Shown here: one piece after another, positions 17,450-27,900 of the stretch
Numbering within the stretch: position 1 is the first letter of the stretch
Layout: every line of letters starts with the position of its first letter
Source of the DNA: JAJVHZ01 sp041395385
Lineage (GTDB): Bacteria > Pseudomonadota > Gammaproteobacteria > JAJPIJ01
DNA: 64,000 nt
Assembly (NCBI GenBank): GCA_041395385.1
Contig: JAWLAN010000006.1
Span: 62,001 to 126,000, forward strand
Reading direction: 5' to 3'
Position numbers and translations under genes: made by a program
Notes under the pieces: model-generated
The model's database searches: none
Told to the model about the DNA's origin: nothing
The model's input: only the letters and a program-made list of their open reading frames with translations

Positions 17450-17546
17450 CTCTCTCTCCTCACCATGGCGGAGGGTGGGCACCGCACCCCACCCGGATCC
17501 ATATCCAGCCCCAGGCCCGAGGGGCGGTACCTGACGGCCGGGTCAC

Positions 17547-18774
17547 TCAGAAAAGCTCGACGTCGCCGACTGCCATTGACCGCTGCGCCGCCGGCTTGCG
17601 CGGCTGCTGCGTCCGGAATGCCGCTAGGGCACCGTCAATCTCGCCGCGTATCGCCTCCAGACGTGCTCGATAGCTCGCCATCCCATCGCTTGCATTGACC
17701 GTCTCGAGTTGCGCGGTTACCCGGCCAATCAGGTGCTCGAGCCTAAGCACCTTCTGCTCGGCGTGATCGGCGACCTGGCGGACGATGTCCTCGAACTGCA
17801 GGGCGCTCACGGCCGTGGAGGTCTTCGCCGTGATCCGGCCGGTGATGCGGGTTACCTCCAGCAGTGAATCGGCGAGCATCTGGTCGATCTCGCACACGCC
17901 GCTCATCATATCGTCCAGCCTGCCCTTGCTGCCGATCACCACGTTCATGTCCTTGGAAGCCACGGCGCCGACCAGGGTGCGGACGTGCTTCATGGTCCTT
18001 TGCGCCTCCTCGACCTTGGCCCGGATCTCCTCGTTGAACTCGTTGGAGTTGCGCGAGAGGTTGCGAACCTCGTCAGCGACCACGGCAAAGCCGCGGCCGG
18101 CCTCGCCGGCGCGCGCCGCCTCGATGGCGGCATTCAGAGCTAGCAGGTTGGTCTGGTCAGCGATTTGCTTGACGTTGCCCAGCAGGTTGAAGATGCCGTT
18201 GAGCTGGGCCGCCATGTCGTCGATTTGCGCCACGATGTCCATGCTGTGCTTGCTGCCCTCAACCAACAGCTCGACCAGATAGTCCAACGCCGAGGATGTC
18301 TCACCGATGAACTGCCGGATCGTGATGCTGCCGGACGCGCCGCTCGCGTGCTCCCTGGAGGGATCTATGCTTTCTGCGAGCTTGTGCACCAGGCAGGCCT
18401 GCGCCGCAGTCTCGCCGCTCAGCGTCTGAAAGCTGTCGGTCAGGTCGGTCACGGCGGATCGGGTCAGCGTGCGCACCTGGTCGATCTCCTGTCGGACGGA
18501 GTTCACGCCGGCCGCCACGGTCGCGTTCACGCTGGCCACCGTTTCGTGCAGGTCTCTGCAGCGCCTCAGGCCTGGGCGGCGCGGCGACGGCCGCCGCGCA
18601 CCCAAGCTCGCGCCTGTGCGCCCATGTGGTGCAGCCCACCCACAAGGCCAGGCTAGAGACGAGCAGCGCCTCCTCTAACCAGAACCATCCCTCTATGTCC
18701 GCAGTGGGCAGCAGCATGGCCGCGACCGTAAGCAGCATCGGCAGCCAGTATCTCTTCAGATATTCCCTCGACAT
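17547..18774 (-). CDS. Methyl-accepting chemotaxis protein without periplasmic domain, frameshifted
   Basis: Two hydrophobic segments (LPMLLTVAAMLLPTA and LLVSSLALWVGCTTW) make an N-terminal membrane hairpin. A signalling domain with KQIADQTNLLALNAAIEAARAGE and AVVADEVRNLS follows, then a long coiled tail ending GDVELF. The membrane part (starting MSREYLKRYW) and the signalling part are in different frames. One extra base near 18555, where EALQ should run into DLHETVASVN, separates them. Two reading-frame pieces, 18774 to about 18555 and about 18555 to 17547, make one gene of about 408 residues. A sigma-28-like promoter lies just upstream. Confidence 0.8.
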
Positions 18775-18805
18775 GTGTCGCCCCGGACTCTCAGGTATAA
18801 CAGTC

Positions 18806-18832
18806 TTATCGGCCGGCGCAGCGATTTATTGA
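18806..18832 (-). promoter_or_regulatory. Sigma-28 (FliA)-like promoter for the short chemoreceptor
   Basis: TCAATAAA, 11 bases, then GCCGATAA. The -10 is a perfect match to the sigma-28 consensus and the spacing is canonical; the -35 keeps the TCAA core. It overlaps the cheB 3' end and lies about 30 bases before the receptor start. Confidence 0.6.
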
Positions 18833-19914
18833 GTGGCTAACCGCAGCAGTCGCGCGGCGATCTCGCAAAGGGGAAGGATCTCTTCGACGGCGCCCGCCTT
18901 GACCGCCGACCCCGGCATGCCCCAGACGACGCTGGTCTTTTCGTCCTGCGCCATGGTCCGCGCCCCGGCGGCTCGCATGGCCTTCAGGCCCTCGGCGCCA
19001 TCGTCTCCCATACCGGTCAGTATCGCGCCGACGGCATTGCCGCCCGCGTTCCTCGCCACGGAACGGAAAAGCACATCCACGGAAGGCTTGTGGCGGTTGA
19101 CGGCCGGGCCATCCTCCAGCCTGCAGAGGAACCGCGCGCCGCTGCGCTCGACGCTCAGGTGCCGCCCGCCAGGGGCGATGTAGGCGTGTCCGGGCACGAT
19201 CTGCTGGCCATCCCGGGCCTCGCACACGGTCATCGCGCTCAGGCCGTCCAGGCGCCTGGCGAAGGACCCGCTGAAGGCGGACGGAATGTGCTGGGTGATG
19301 ACGATGCCCGGGGCGTCGGGGGGCATTGCCACCAGCACATCCTTGATGGCCTCAGTACCGCCCGTGGACGCCCCGATGGCGATGATGCGGTCAGTGGTGC
19401 GAAAGTGCCTCGGTGCCGCGGAGGCACCCGGCACCGCCGGGATCATGGCGTCCAACTCATGAGTGCCGCCCGCCACGCGCAGCGCGCCCGGTCGGCGCTC
19501 TAGACGCTGCACGTTGACGTGTGCAGCCATCTTGACCTTGGCGATCAGCTCCCCGGCGTACTCGTTCAGTCCTTGAGCGAGGTCCACTTTCGGCTTGGTC
19601 ACGAAGTCGACCGCGCCGAGCTCCAGGGCGTCAAGCGTCACGTCGGCGCCCGCCTCGGTAAGCGACGAGACCATGACCACGGGCATCGGCCGCAGGCGCA
19701 TGAGATTACCGAGAAAGGTCAGGCCGTCCATGCGCGGCATCTCGACATCGAGCGTCAGTACGTCGGGATTGAGCGATTTGATCATCTCCCGGGCGACGTA
19801 AGGATCGGAGGCGGCGCCCAGTACCTCGATGCCGGGATCGGTAACGAATATGGTCGTCAGCAGCCGCCTGACCAGCGCGGAGTCATCGACGATCAATACG
19901 CGTGTGCGCTTCAT
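18826..19914 (-). CDS. cheB: Chemotaxis protein-glutamate methylesterase/deamidase
   Basis: Removes methyl groups from, and deamidates, chemoreceptors to reset adaptation. The 362-residue protein has an N-terminal receiver with phospho-Asp56 (TLDVEMPRMDG), a linker, and a C-terminal esterase. The catalytic triad is Ser in GASTGG, His in ITQHIP and Asp in GMGDDGAEG. The start MKRTRVLIVDDS is chosen because the receiver begins there. Follows cheD after a 34-base gap. Confidence 0.95.
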   Translation of the reverse strand: MKRTRVLIVDDSALVRRLLTTIFVTDPGIEVLGAASDPYVAREMIKSLNPDVLTLDVEMPRMDGLTFLGNLMRLRPMPVVMVSSLTEAGADVTLDALELGAVDFVTKPKVDLAQGLNEYAGELIAKVKMAAHVNVQRLERRPGALRVAGGTHELDAMIPAVPGASAAPRHFRTTDRIIAIGASTGGTEAIKDVLVAMPPDAPGIVITQHIPSAFSGSFARRLDGLSAMTVCEARDGQQIVPGHAYIAPGGRHLSVERSGARFLCRLEDGPAVNRHKPSVDVLFRSVARNAGGNAVGAILTGMGDDGAEGLKAMRAAGARTMAQDEKTSVVWGMPGSAVKAGAVEEILPLCEIAARLLRLATQ

Positions 19915-19948
19915 GTTCGCGGATCCATGGACGGGCGCTGACGGCCGT

Positions 19949-20602
19949 TCAATCGAACAGCTCGACCTCACCGGCCACTGGCCGGTCCTGGATCGCATGC
20001 ATGTACCGGTTTTCGCGATCGAGAATGGTGGCGTTGTGCAGCGAAACGAGCTTCTTCACCTTGCCGGCCCCGCTGAGCGGCCAGTAATAGACCTTTCGCG
20101 GATTCAGCCCGCCTACGTCCCGTCCAACCACACGCAGCCCCTCGCAGCACAGGTACTGCTCGACGAACTCGATATTGCGCCGGCCGACGTCGCTCATGTT
20201 GCTGATGATGCGGCCGCCACCCACGATCTTGACCTCCAGGCGCTCGCGCCGCCCTCCATGCTTGAGGATGTCGTTGATCATGTGCTCCATGGCGTAGTTG
20301 CCGTAACGCGTCGCGTCGCTCAGGTCGAGGCCGGACCAACGCGCGCTGCCGGCCTGCGAACTGGAGGGCAGCATGAAATGATTCATTCCGCCCACGCCGG
20401 CGATCGGATCGCGTACGCAGGCGCTGATGCACGAGCCCAGAACCGTGACGATCACCTCGTCGCTGCAGGTCACGTAGTACTCGCCCGGGAGGATCTTTGC
20501 CGCGATCACGCCGTGCGTGTCATCCCAGTAGCGGTTGATCTGCTCGAAGCCGCGCAGGGCGGGCGTGGGTTCGCATCGACGCCGCGCCGGCGACGTGCGC
20601 AT
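19949..20602 (-). CDS. cheD: Chemoreceptor glutamine deamidase
   Basis: Deamidates receptor glutamines to glutamate, making them methylatable. Catalytic Cys58 is in LGSCISAC and His75 in GMNHFMLP; a later NIEFVEQYL segment and GRDVGGLNPRKVYY complete the fold. The ATG overlaps the cheR stop as TGATG, so translation is coupled. The protein ends GEVELFD, nearly the same tail as the short chemoreceptor in this cluster. Confidence 0.94.
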   Translation of the reverse strand: MRTSPARRRCEPTPALRGFEQINRYWDDTHGVIAAKILPGEYYVTCSDEVIVTVLGSCISACVRDPIAGVGGMNHFMLPSSSQAGSARWSGLDLSDATRYGNYAMEHMINDILKHGGRRERLEVKIVGGGRIISNMSDVGRRNIEFVEQYLCCEGLRVVGRDVGGLNPRKVYYWPLSGAGKVKKLVSLHNATILDRENRYMHAIQDRPVAGEVELFD

Positions 20603-21474
20603 CACGCGCTCTTCCGGTAGACGGTCCGGCCGAGAGACTCGAAACGCTCGCTCACGCGGAAAAGCGTCTCGGAGTGGCCGATGTAAAGAGGCGATCCGTC
20701 CCGCAACACGTCGGCGAAGCGGTCGAACAGTTCCCGCTGCGTCGGTTTGTCAAAATAGATGACGACGTTGCGGCAGAAGATCACGTCCAACGGACCGCGC
20801 ACTGGCCAGGGCTGGACCAGGTTCACCTGCCTGAAGGTAACGCGCTCGCGCACAGCGTCGATCACCCGGACCTTGCCGGCGTTGGTTCCCTTGCCCTTTT
20901 GAAACCAGCGCTGCAGCCGCCCGCGCGGCAGATCACGTACGCGCTCGGCGTCGTAGACGCCGAGCTCGGCGTGCGCGAGCACGTTGGTGTCGAGATCGCT
21001 GGCGAGGATGCGTACGTCCCAGCCGGACGGCAGGACCTCGAGCACGGCCATGGCGATGGAATAGGGCTCCTCGCCGGTGGAACAGCCGGCCGACCAGATG
21101 CGCAGGACCCGGTCTTGCGTCCGCGCGCACAGTCGCGGCATTGCTTCTGCCTGCATGTGCTCGAAGTGATGCGGCTCGCGGAAGAAGGCGGTGAGATTGG
21201 TGGTGATGCAATTGACGAACTCGCGCAGTTCGTGCGTGTCCCCTCTCGCCAGCAGTTCGCAGTACTCCGAGAAACTGGCCAGCCGCAGTTGGCGCAGGCG
21301 CCGCGTCAACCGGCTGTAGATCATGTTGCGCTTGGACTCGTTGAGCACGATGCCCGCGTGACGCATAGCTAGCTCGCAGATCATGCGCAGCTCGGCGGCC
21401 GTCAGGCGGAACTCCGTGGCCGTGGGATCCCCGTCCGCCAACACATCTGCATGCCTGTCTGCCGTGCGCAGCAT
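20602..21474 (-). CDS. cheR: Chemoreceptor glutamate methyltransferase
   Basis: Methylates receptor glutamates with SAM. The 290-residue protein has the N-terminal helical CheR_N region (NMIYSRLTRRLRQL), the RNLTAFFRE-type segment TTNLTAFFREPHHF, the SAM loop WSAGCSTGEEPYSIA and FCRNVVIYFDKPTQ. GGAGAG lies just before the ATG. Two receptors encoded in the same cluster carry C-terminal W-E-x-F pentapeptides of the kind that dock CheR. Confidence 0.95.
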   Translation of the reverse strand: MLRTADRHADVLADGDPTATEFRLTAAELRMICELAMRHAGIVLNESKRNMIYSRLTRRLRQLRLASFSEYCELLARGDTHELREFVNCITTNLTAFFREPHHFEHMQAEAMPRLCARTQDRVLRIWSAGCSTGEEPYSIAMAVLEVLPSGWDVRILASDLDTNVLAHAELGVYDAERVRDLPRGRLQRWFQKGKGTNAGKVRVIDAVRERVTFRQVNLVQPWPVRGPLDVIFCRNVVIYFDKPTQRELFDRFADVLRDGSPLYIGHSETLFRVSERFESLGRTVYRKSA

Positions 21475-21528
21475 CGATATCTCTCCGGGGCAGACGCCTG
21501 GTTGGTTCAGTCCCGTTTCAACGCCTGC

Positions 21529-21936
21529 TCAACTCAATCCCAGCACGTCCTGCAGACCCGCCGCGGATGCTGCCGACCGCAGCGCCGGCGTCGCCCCCGC
21601 CAGTTCGAGGCGCCTGCCGCAGGCCGACGCGTGTCGTTGTGCGCCGAGGAGCAGCTGCAGGCCGGCGGCGTCTGCCGAGGACACCCTGCTCAGGTCGACG
21701 ATCACCGTCTCGGCCTTCTCGAGCGCATCGAGCAGCTGCGCACGCAGGTCGACGACGACGCGGATGTCGAGACTGTCCTCGACGCTCACCGATGCCGGTG
21801 CGACCGCCGCCGCGCGACTGTCCCGTAATACCTGATCCAGCCACTGGCCGACTGCCAGCTGCGGCGCGCCGTGGTCCGGACTGCCCAACTCGTCCTCGCC
21901 TCCGCTTCTTTCCTGCTGCCGTGTGTCGCCATTCAT
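21529..21936 (-). CDS. STAS-domain protein of the chemosensory cluster
   Basis: 135 residues: about 40 hydrophilic N-terminal residues, then a STAS domain with SLDIRVVVDLRAQLLDAL, VIVDLSRVSSADAAGLQLLL and an Ala/Gly-rich end. The usual phosphosite region reads SSADAAGL, so Ala stands where D-S-S-A-type proteins have Ser or Thr and phosphorylation is uncertain. GGAG precedes the ATG. Lying between a receptor gene and cheR, it probably serves as an adaptor in this pathway; its partner is unknown. Confidence 0.72.
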   Translation of the reverse strand: MNGDTRQQERSGGEDELGSPDHGAPQLAVGQWLDQVLRDSRAAAVAPASVSVEDSLDIRVVVDLRAQLLDALEKAETVIVDLSRVSSADAAGLQLLLGAQRHASACGRRLELAGATPALRSAASAAGLQDVLGLS

Positions 21937-22003
21937 CGTTCAAACTCCGCACGCTCGCGCCGACGTATGCCCGGCATCTGTCGCCCGAAACAGCCGCCTC
22001 GTC

Positions 22004-24736
22004 TTAGAAGGATTCCCAGTCGCCGCCGCCGGCGGCGCGAACACGCGCCGCGGCCGCTCCGGCGGGCACGTCGGCACCGGCAGCCGACCACGGGCGTCCG
22101 CGGGTCCGGCGTTCGCGAGCCTCGACCGCCGCCGGTTCGGGCACGGCTGCCGCGGCCGCGCCCACTTTGAAGAAGTCCATCATCCGTGTAAGGGCTTGCG
22201 ACTGCTCGTTCATCGATTCCGAAGCCGCCGCCGCCTGCTCGACCAGTGCGGCGTTCTGCTGCACGCCCTCGTCCATGTCGCTTACGGCCTTGTTGATCTG
22301 CTCGATGCCGGCGGACTGCTCCTCGGCCGCGGCGGCGATCTCGGCAATGATGTCGGAGACCTTTTTCACCGAGTTCACGATGAGCCCGAGCGTGGCGCCG
22401 GATTCGTTGACCAGCCGCGCACCCTCGTCCACCTTGGCGATGCTGTCGTTGATGAGCGCCTTGATCTCCCTGGCGGCGGTCGCCGAGCGCTGCGCCAGAT
22501 TGCGCACTTCGCTCGCCACCACGGCGAAGCCGCGCCCCTGCTCCCCGGCCCGCGCCGCCTCGACTGCCGCGTTGAGCGCCAGCAGATTGGTCTGGAAGGC
22601 GATCTCGTCGATGACGCCGATGATGTCGGCGATCTTCTTCGAGGCGCAGTTGATCTCGGCCATGGCGCGTATCGCCTCGCCCACGACATTGCCGCCTTTC
22701 TCCGCCTGCTCGCGGGCCCCGGCGGCGAGCTGGTTTGCCTGGCGGGCGTTGTCGGCGTTCTGCCGCACGGTGCCGGTCAGCTCCTCCATGGAGGACGCGG
22801 TTTCCTGCAGCGAGGAGGCCTGCGCCTCAGTGCGGCGGCTCAGGTCCGAGTTGCCCTGCGCGATCTCGGAGGAGGACCCGCCGATGCTGCCCGCGGCCGA
22901 CCGGATCTGGTTGACCATGTTCAGCAGGTTGGTGATGCAGGCATTGACCGCATCGCCCATCGCTGCAAACTCTCCCTTGTACTGACCCTTTACGGACGCG
23001 GTCAGGTCGCCTTCCGCGAGTCGCGTCATGGCCTCCTTGACCTCGTTGACCGGCCCCACCAGCGCATCCATGAGCCGATTGATGCCGACACCGATCCGCT
23101 TCATCGCACCCTCGCTGAACTTCTCGGTCTGCACGCGCCAGTCGAGCTTGCCTTCGATCGCGCCGTAGATCATGCCCTCGATCTGGTGCTCGGCGAGCTT
23201 CTGCTCGGAAACGTCGGTGACGTAGGCCAGCACACGGTCCAGTCTGCCGCCGGCGTCAATGAGCGGCGTGTAGAACGAGCTGATCCAGAGATCCTCGCCA
23301 TTCTTGCGCTTGCGCCGCGCTTGGCCGGAGAAGGTCGCCCCGGAACGCAGCCGCTCGAGGAAGGCGGCGTACTCCGGCGTCGCCTGTTCGGCCGCATCGA
23401 CAAAGATGCGGTGATGCTTGCCGACGATCTCCTCCAGACTGTACCCGAGCAGCTTCAGGTAGCCGTCGTTCGCGCGGATGATCGTGCCGTCCGGCCGGAA
23501 CTCGATGACCCCTAGCGCCTCGTCCAGGGCACGCAGGCGCGTGGTCACCTCGACCGTCTTGGCCGCCTGCTCGCGATCCGCCTCCCGCCGCGCCTTGAGC
23601 TCGGCCTGCATCTTGTTCATGGCGCGCAGCAACATACCCGCCTCATCGTGGCCGGAGGTTTCGATGGCGTTGTCGAGTTTGCCGTCGGCGATGGCCGTGA
23701 CGATGTCCACGGCATCGCGCATGGAGCGCGATATCGCCCGTATCAGCAGGAATGCCAGGACGAGCGCCACGGCCACGGCGATGCCGGCGCCGATCAGCTC
23801 ATAGTGCTTGGTGCGCTCGAAACCGGCGATGCGGCGCTCGAGCAGGCTCATCAGGCTGGGGGCGACCGCATCGTACAGGGACAGCGAAGCCTGGACAGCG
23901 TCGTGGCCCTGCTTACGGATCTGCTGAGGCGGGATGGAGATCGCCGCGGCGCGCAGCACCTGCTCGTCCACGGCACCGAGCAGATCCTCGCCGGCCTTCG
24001 CGAACGCCGCCACGGCAGTGCCGAGCTCGGGCTGCAGCCGTTCATTGTTGCGGAACGCTACCTCCATGCTCCGAACGGCGCCCTCCAGGGTCGTCTGTAT
24101 TCTTCCCCCGGCGCTGACGAGCGCGATCTCCTGCTCCTCGGACAGTGCGCCCGTCCGAGCCGCCGCCGTGGCCATGTCCTCGTAGCGGCCCAGCTCGTCG
24201 AGCAGGGCCGGTATCTTCACGACCAGGACGTCCATCAGGTAGTAGCTGTCGAGGTCCGGATCGAGTATCAGGTTGGAGGTGTCGCCGACGTGTGCGACCA
24301 GCGACAGCAACTCGGCAATCAGTGCGTCATGCGCGTCCGATGCCCCTGTGGAGCCATGCTCCTCGAGCGCGCGCCATGCGCCCTTTACGGCCTGCCATAT
24401 CTCGCCGGTGTCGAGCAGCGCCGCGTACTCGGCGGCTACCGAATCCAGCGATTCGATGTCCTCGCCCATCGCCGTGCGCAGCACAGCCGTGCGGTCTACG
24501 GAGCCCGTCTCCCCGGCGATGGCATCGCGAGTCGCCGAGCGGTGGGCGATGCTGTCGGCCAGCAGTCGCCGCAACGGCTGGCTGAGCATGACGCCGGCCA
24601 TCTCTTTCTGCGCGAACCGGATGGACACGTTCTGATTCGCGACCAGCAGGTAGGTGAGCATGGCGACGGGAACCGACAGTGCGGCCACCACCGCTCCGAT
24701 CTTGTGGGCAAACTTCATGCGGCGTAGCACCTTCAT
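22004..24736 (-). CDS. Methyl-accepting chemotaxis protein with HAMP and PAS
   Basis: A 910-residue receptor: TM1 about 14-34, a 280-residue periplasmic helical domain containing LDPDLDSYYLMD, TM2 about 314-334, HAMP, a PAS domain (about 400-520, FRPDGTIIRANDGYLKLLGY), a second HAMP-like stretch, then the signalling hairpin tip EIAFQTNLLALNAAVEAARA. It ends DWESF, a W-E-x-F pentapeptide that in other receptors binds CheR. GGAGGAGGAAAG precedes the ATG. No break is visible. Signal unknown. Confidence 0.93.
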   Translation of the reverse strand: MKVLRRMKFAHKIGAVVAALSVPVAMLTYLLVANQNVSIRFAQKEMAGVMLSQPLRRLLADSIAHRSATRDAIAGETGSVDRTAVLRTAMGEDIESLDSVAAEYAALLDTGEIWQAVKGAWRALEEHGSTGASDAHDALIAELLSLVAHVGDTSNLILDPDLDSYYLMDVLVVKIPALLDELGRYEDMATAAARTGALSEEQEIALVSAGGRIQTTLEGAVRSMEVAFRNNERLQPELGTAVAAFAKAGEDLLGAVDEQVLRAAAISIPPQQIRKQGHDAVQASLSLYDAVAPSLMSLLERRIAGFERTKHYELIGAGIAVAVALVLAFLLIRAISRSMRDAVDIVTAIADGKLDNAIETSGHDEAGMLLRAMNKMQAELKARREADREQAAKTVEVTTRLRALDEALGVIEFRPDGTIIRANDGYLKLLGYSLEEIVGKHHRIFVDAAEQATPEYAAFLERLRSGATFSGQARRKRKNGEDLWISSFYTPLIDAGGRLDRVLAYVTDVSEQKLAEHQIEGMIYGAIEGKLDWRVQTEKFSEGAMKRIGVGINRLMDALVGPVNEVKEAMTRLAEGDLTASVKGQYKGEFAAMGDAVNACITNLLNMVNQIRSAAGSIGGSSSEIAQGNSDLSRRTEAQASSLQETASSMEELTGTVRQNADNARQANQLAAGAREQAEKGGNVVGEAIRAMAEINCASKKIADIIGVIDEIAFQTNLLALNAAVEAARAGEQGRGFAVVASEVRNLAQRSATAAREIKALINDSIAKVDEGARLVNESGATLGLIVNSVKKVSDIIAEIAAAAEEQSAGIEQINKAVSDMDEGVQQNAALVEQAAAASESMNEQSQALTRMMDFFKVGAAAAAVPEPAAVEARERRTRGRPWSAAGADVPAGAAAARVRAAGGGDWESF

Positions 24737-24860
24737 CTTTCCTCCTCCCGAGTTGCAGGCATCGCGGCGTCGGCCCTCATGGTCCGACCGGTAGTAGACT
24801 GATGCCTGTTACGACATGCAGAAGGCCTGTGTACTGCTGCCATGACGCGAATGCTCATGT

Positions 24861-24887
24861 TTTTCGACCGTTCGGGGCCGCACTTGA
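24861..24887 (-). promoter_or_regulatory. Weak sigma-28-like promoter ahead of the HAMP-PAS receptor
   Basis: TCAAGTGC, 11 bases, then GTCGAAAA: correct spacing, five of eight and six of eight positions matching. It lies about 125 bases before the receptor start, in the gap after the upstream receptor gene. Suggestive only. Confidence 0.38.
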
Positions 24888-24911
24888 GCGGCCGGCACGC
24901 GCCGGGAGGGC

Positions 24912-27900
24912 TCAGAACTCCTCCCACTCATGGTCCTGACCGCCGCCGGATGCCGCCCGCTTTGGCGACGCAGATACGATCGCGCCAGCCTTGGCGGCGC
25001 CGCCGTGCATGTGCTGCTCGACTTCATCCAGCGACCTCACCACCTTGGCGGACAACGGCTCGATCTCGCGGAATTTAGCCTCGGCCCGCTCACTCTCGCC
25101 GGCGCCCTTGAACCTCACCACCTCCTTCACGAGGGCGTGCATCGCCGCGTGGTCCTTCTCCAGCTGCTGCATGGCGGAGCACTGCCCGTACTCGGCCATG
25201 CCCCGGGAGTAGAGCCACTTGCCCAGATCGCAGTCGCGATGCGAGACAGCCTGTGCCTCCGTCATGCTCTCCCGGCCGTCCAGGAAGCCCCGCAGCCGGG
25301 TCTTCCAGCTCAGGTGCTTGGTGCGCGCGGCCGAGAAATCGATGCCGACGCGCGCGCTCGGAGACGTTCCACCGCTCGCCGTGCCGCCACTCCACGGCCT
25401 GGCGGCGCCGCGACGTTCCACGTCCACGCCGCCGTTGGCGGTCGCCTCCGCACCTTCGCCAGCGCCCTTGAAGAAATCCATCAGCTGCAGCAGGCCCTTG
25501 GACTGCTCGTCCATCGACTCCGAGGCGGCGGCCGCCTGCTCCACCAGCGCGGCGTTCTGCTGCACCGCCTGGTCCATCTGCGCGATGGCCTTGGTCACCT
25601 GCTCGATACCGGCGGACTGCTCCTCGGAGGCCGCCGCAATCTCGGCGATGATGTCGCTGACCTTCTTCACCGAGCCGACTATCGTCTCCAGCGTGGCGCC
25701 CGACTCGTTGACCAGCCGCGAGCCTTCCTCCACCCTCTCGACGCTGTCCTTGATCAGGCTCTTGATCTCCCGGGCAGCGCCCGCCGAGCGCTGTGCCAGG
25801 TTGCGCACTTCGCTCGCCACCACCGCGAAACCCTTGCCCTGCTCGCCGGCACGCGCCGCCTCGACCGCGGCGTTCAGCGCCAGCAGATTGGTCTGGAAGG
25901 CGATCTCGTCGATGACGCCGATGATGTCGGCGATCTTCTTGGAGGCGCGGTCGATCTCCTGCATCGCCGCGATGGCGCTGCCCACCACCGCACCGCCCCG
26001 CTCGGCCTGCTCGCGTGCCCCGGCCGCCAGCTGGTTGGCCTGCCGCGCGTTGTCCGCGTTCTGCTTCACGGTCCCGGTCAGCTCCTCCATCGAGCTGGCC
26101 GTCTCCTGCAGGCTGGAGGCCTGCTCCTCCGTGCGCGCCGACAGATCCGCGTTGCCCTGCGCGATCTCGGAGGCCGAGGTGTTCAGCCCCGCCGCCGCGC
26201 TGCGGATCTGGCCCACCATATTGCGCAGATTGTCGATGCTGGTGTTGACCGCATCGCGCAGCGCCGCGAACTCGCCCTTGAAGTCGCCATCCACCCGCTG
26301 CGACAGATTGCCCTCGGCGAGGCGGCCCATCGCCTCCCTGACCTGCTGCAGCGGCGCGACGATGGTGTCCAGCATCTGGTTGACTCCCGCCGCCAGCCGC
26401 TGCATGAATCCCTCGAAGTGCGCCGCATCCAGCCGCGCCTCCAGCTGTCCGGCCCCGGCGGCGGCGATGAGCTCCTGCACCTGCTCCTCGGCCTTGACCT
26501 GCTCGGTGGCGTCCACCCATTCCACTGCCGTGCCCAGCCGCTCGCCCGCGGCGTTGATCACCGGGTTGGCCGTCAGATCGAAGGTGAGACCACCGATGCG
26601 TATGCGCGCATTGTGCGTGCCGGTCAAGCTGCCCAGCAGGTTGCGCTGATGCGCCGGGTTCTTGTGGAAACTGTCGAAGTTCGAACCCACCAGGGCCTCC
26701 GTGTCGAAGCCCGGCAGCTCCTTGCGCAGCGCCTCCTGGTTGCCCCGGAGCATCTCCTGCACGGCACGATTGGCGTAAATGATCGTACCGTCCGCGGTCG
26801 CGATCATCATATTGGTCGAGGCACCGTCCAGGGCATTGCGCACCCGCAGCGCCTCCTCGGCGGTGCGTCGCGCCTCCGCCATGTCGTAGCCCAGCTTGAT
26901 CTGCATGGACTTGGCCGCATCGAGGATCTTGGCGATTTCGTCCTGGCGATCGATCCCGATGCGGACGTCGAGCTTGCCTTCCGCCATCTGCAGGAAATAG
27001 CCGTAGGCGCGGTTGATCGGGTCCAGGATTGCGCGTAACAGCAGAAACGCGAGGGTGGCGGCGACCAGCAAGCCGCAGGCAATGACGGCTGCGAAGGTCA
27101 CCTGCATGTTACGGTAGCGCGCGGCGCCGGCCGCGGACGCGGCCGTGGCCCCTCGAGTTGCATATCGACGAGCTCGCTCACCTTGCCGGAGATGGGATCG
27201 ATCACCGGATAGAGCTCGCGGATCGAGTAGTCCGCGATCGCCTGCGCGTCGCGCCGACGCATGATGTCCGTCAGCTTCGCCACCGACGCGTCGGCGGCAG
27301 CAAGCAGCGGCGCTGCCTCGGCTACCAGCTCCTTTTCCCGATCGACGAGGTGGGTACCCGTATAGGCCTTCCAGCTCCGGTCGATGAGCCGCCTGGCATC
27401 CTCCACGTTCTCGAGGCCCTGCTCCCAGGTGAGATTGCCATTTCGCGTCTTGTGGGCGGTGTCGACGATGTTGACCGCGTACATGTCGGCAACGACCTTG
27501 AGCTGCTTCAGCGGCACGACGCGGTCCTGGTAGACCGTCTCCATGCTCAGCTGCGCATCGCTTAGATTCTTCATGCCCAGGCCACCCATGACCAGCAGCC
27601 CTAATGCCAGCAGCCCCAGGGTCGCGATGAGCCTGGTCCTGATCGTGATGCGCTTCATAGACCTCTGCACCGCTGCCGCCGCCCCTTTCGGCTCCAGGGT
27701 TGCTTTGCCCTCATTGATGCTCCGGTACAGCGCCTCGGCGTTCGCAATCTGCGCGCGGCTCGCCTTGCGGCGCACCGACATGTAGCCGGTCACAATGCCG
27801 TTCTCGCGCAGCGGCGTGACGTTCGCCTCTACCCAGTAGTGATCGCCGTTCTTGCAGCGGTTCTTGACGATGCCGGTCCATGGCCTGCCCGCTTTGACCG

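Noticed and set aside
24930..27038. 702-codon plus-strand open frame
   Set aside because: Antisense of the receptor signalling domain; composition typical of a shadow frame.
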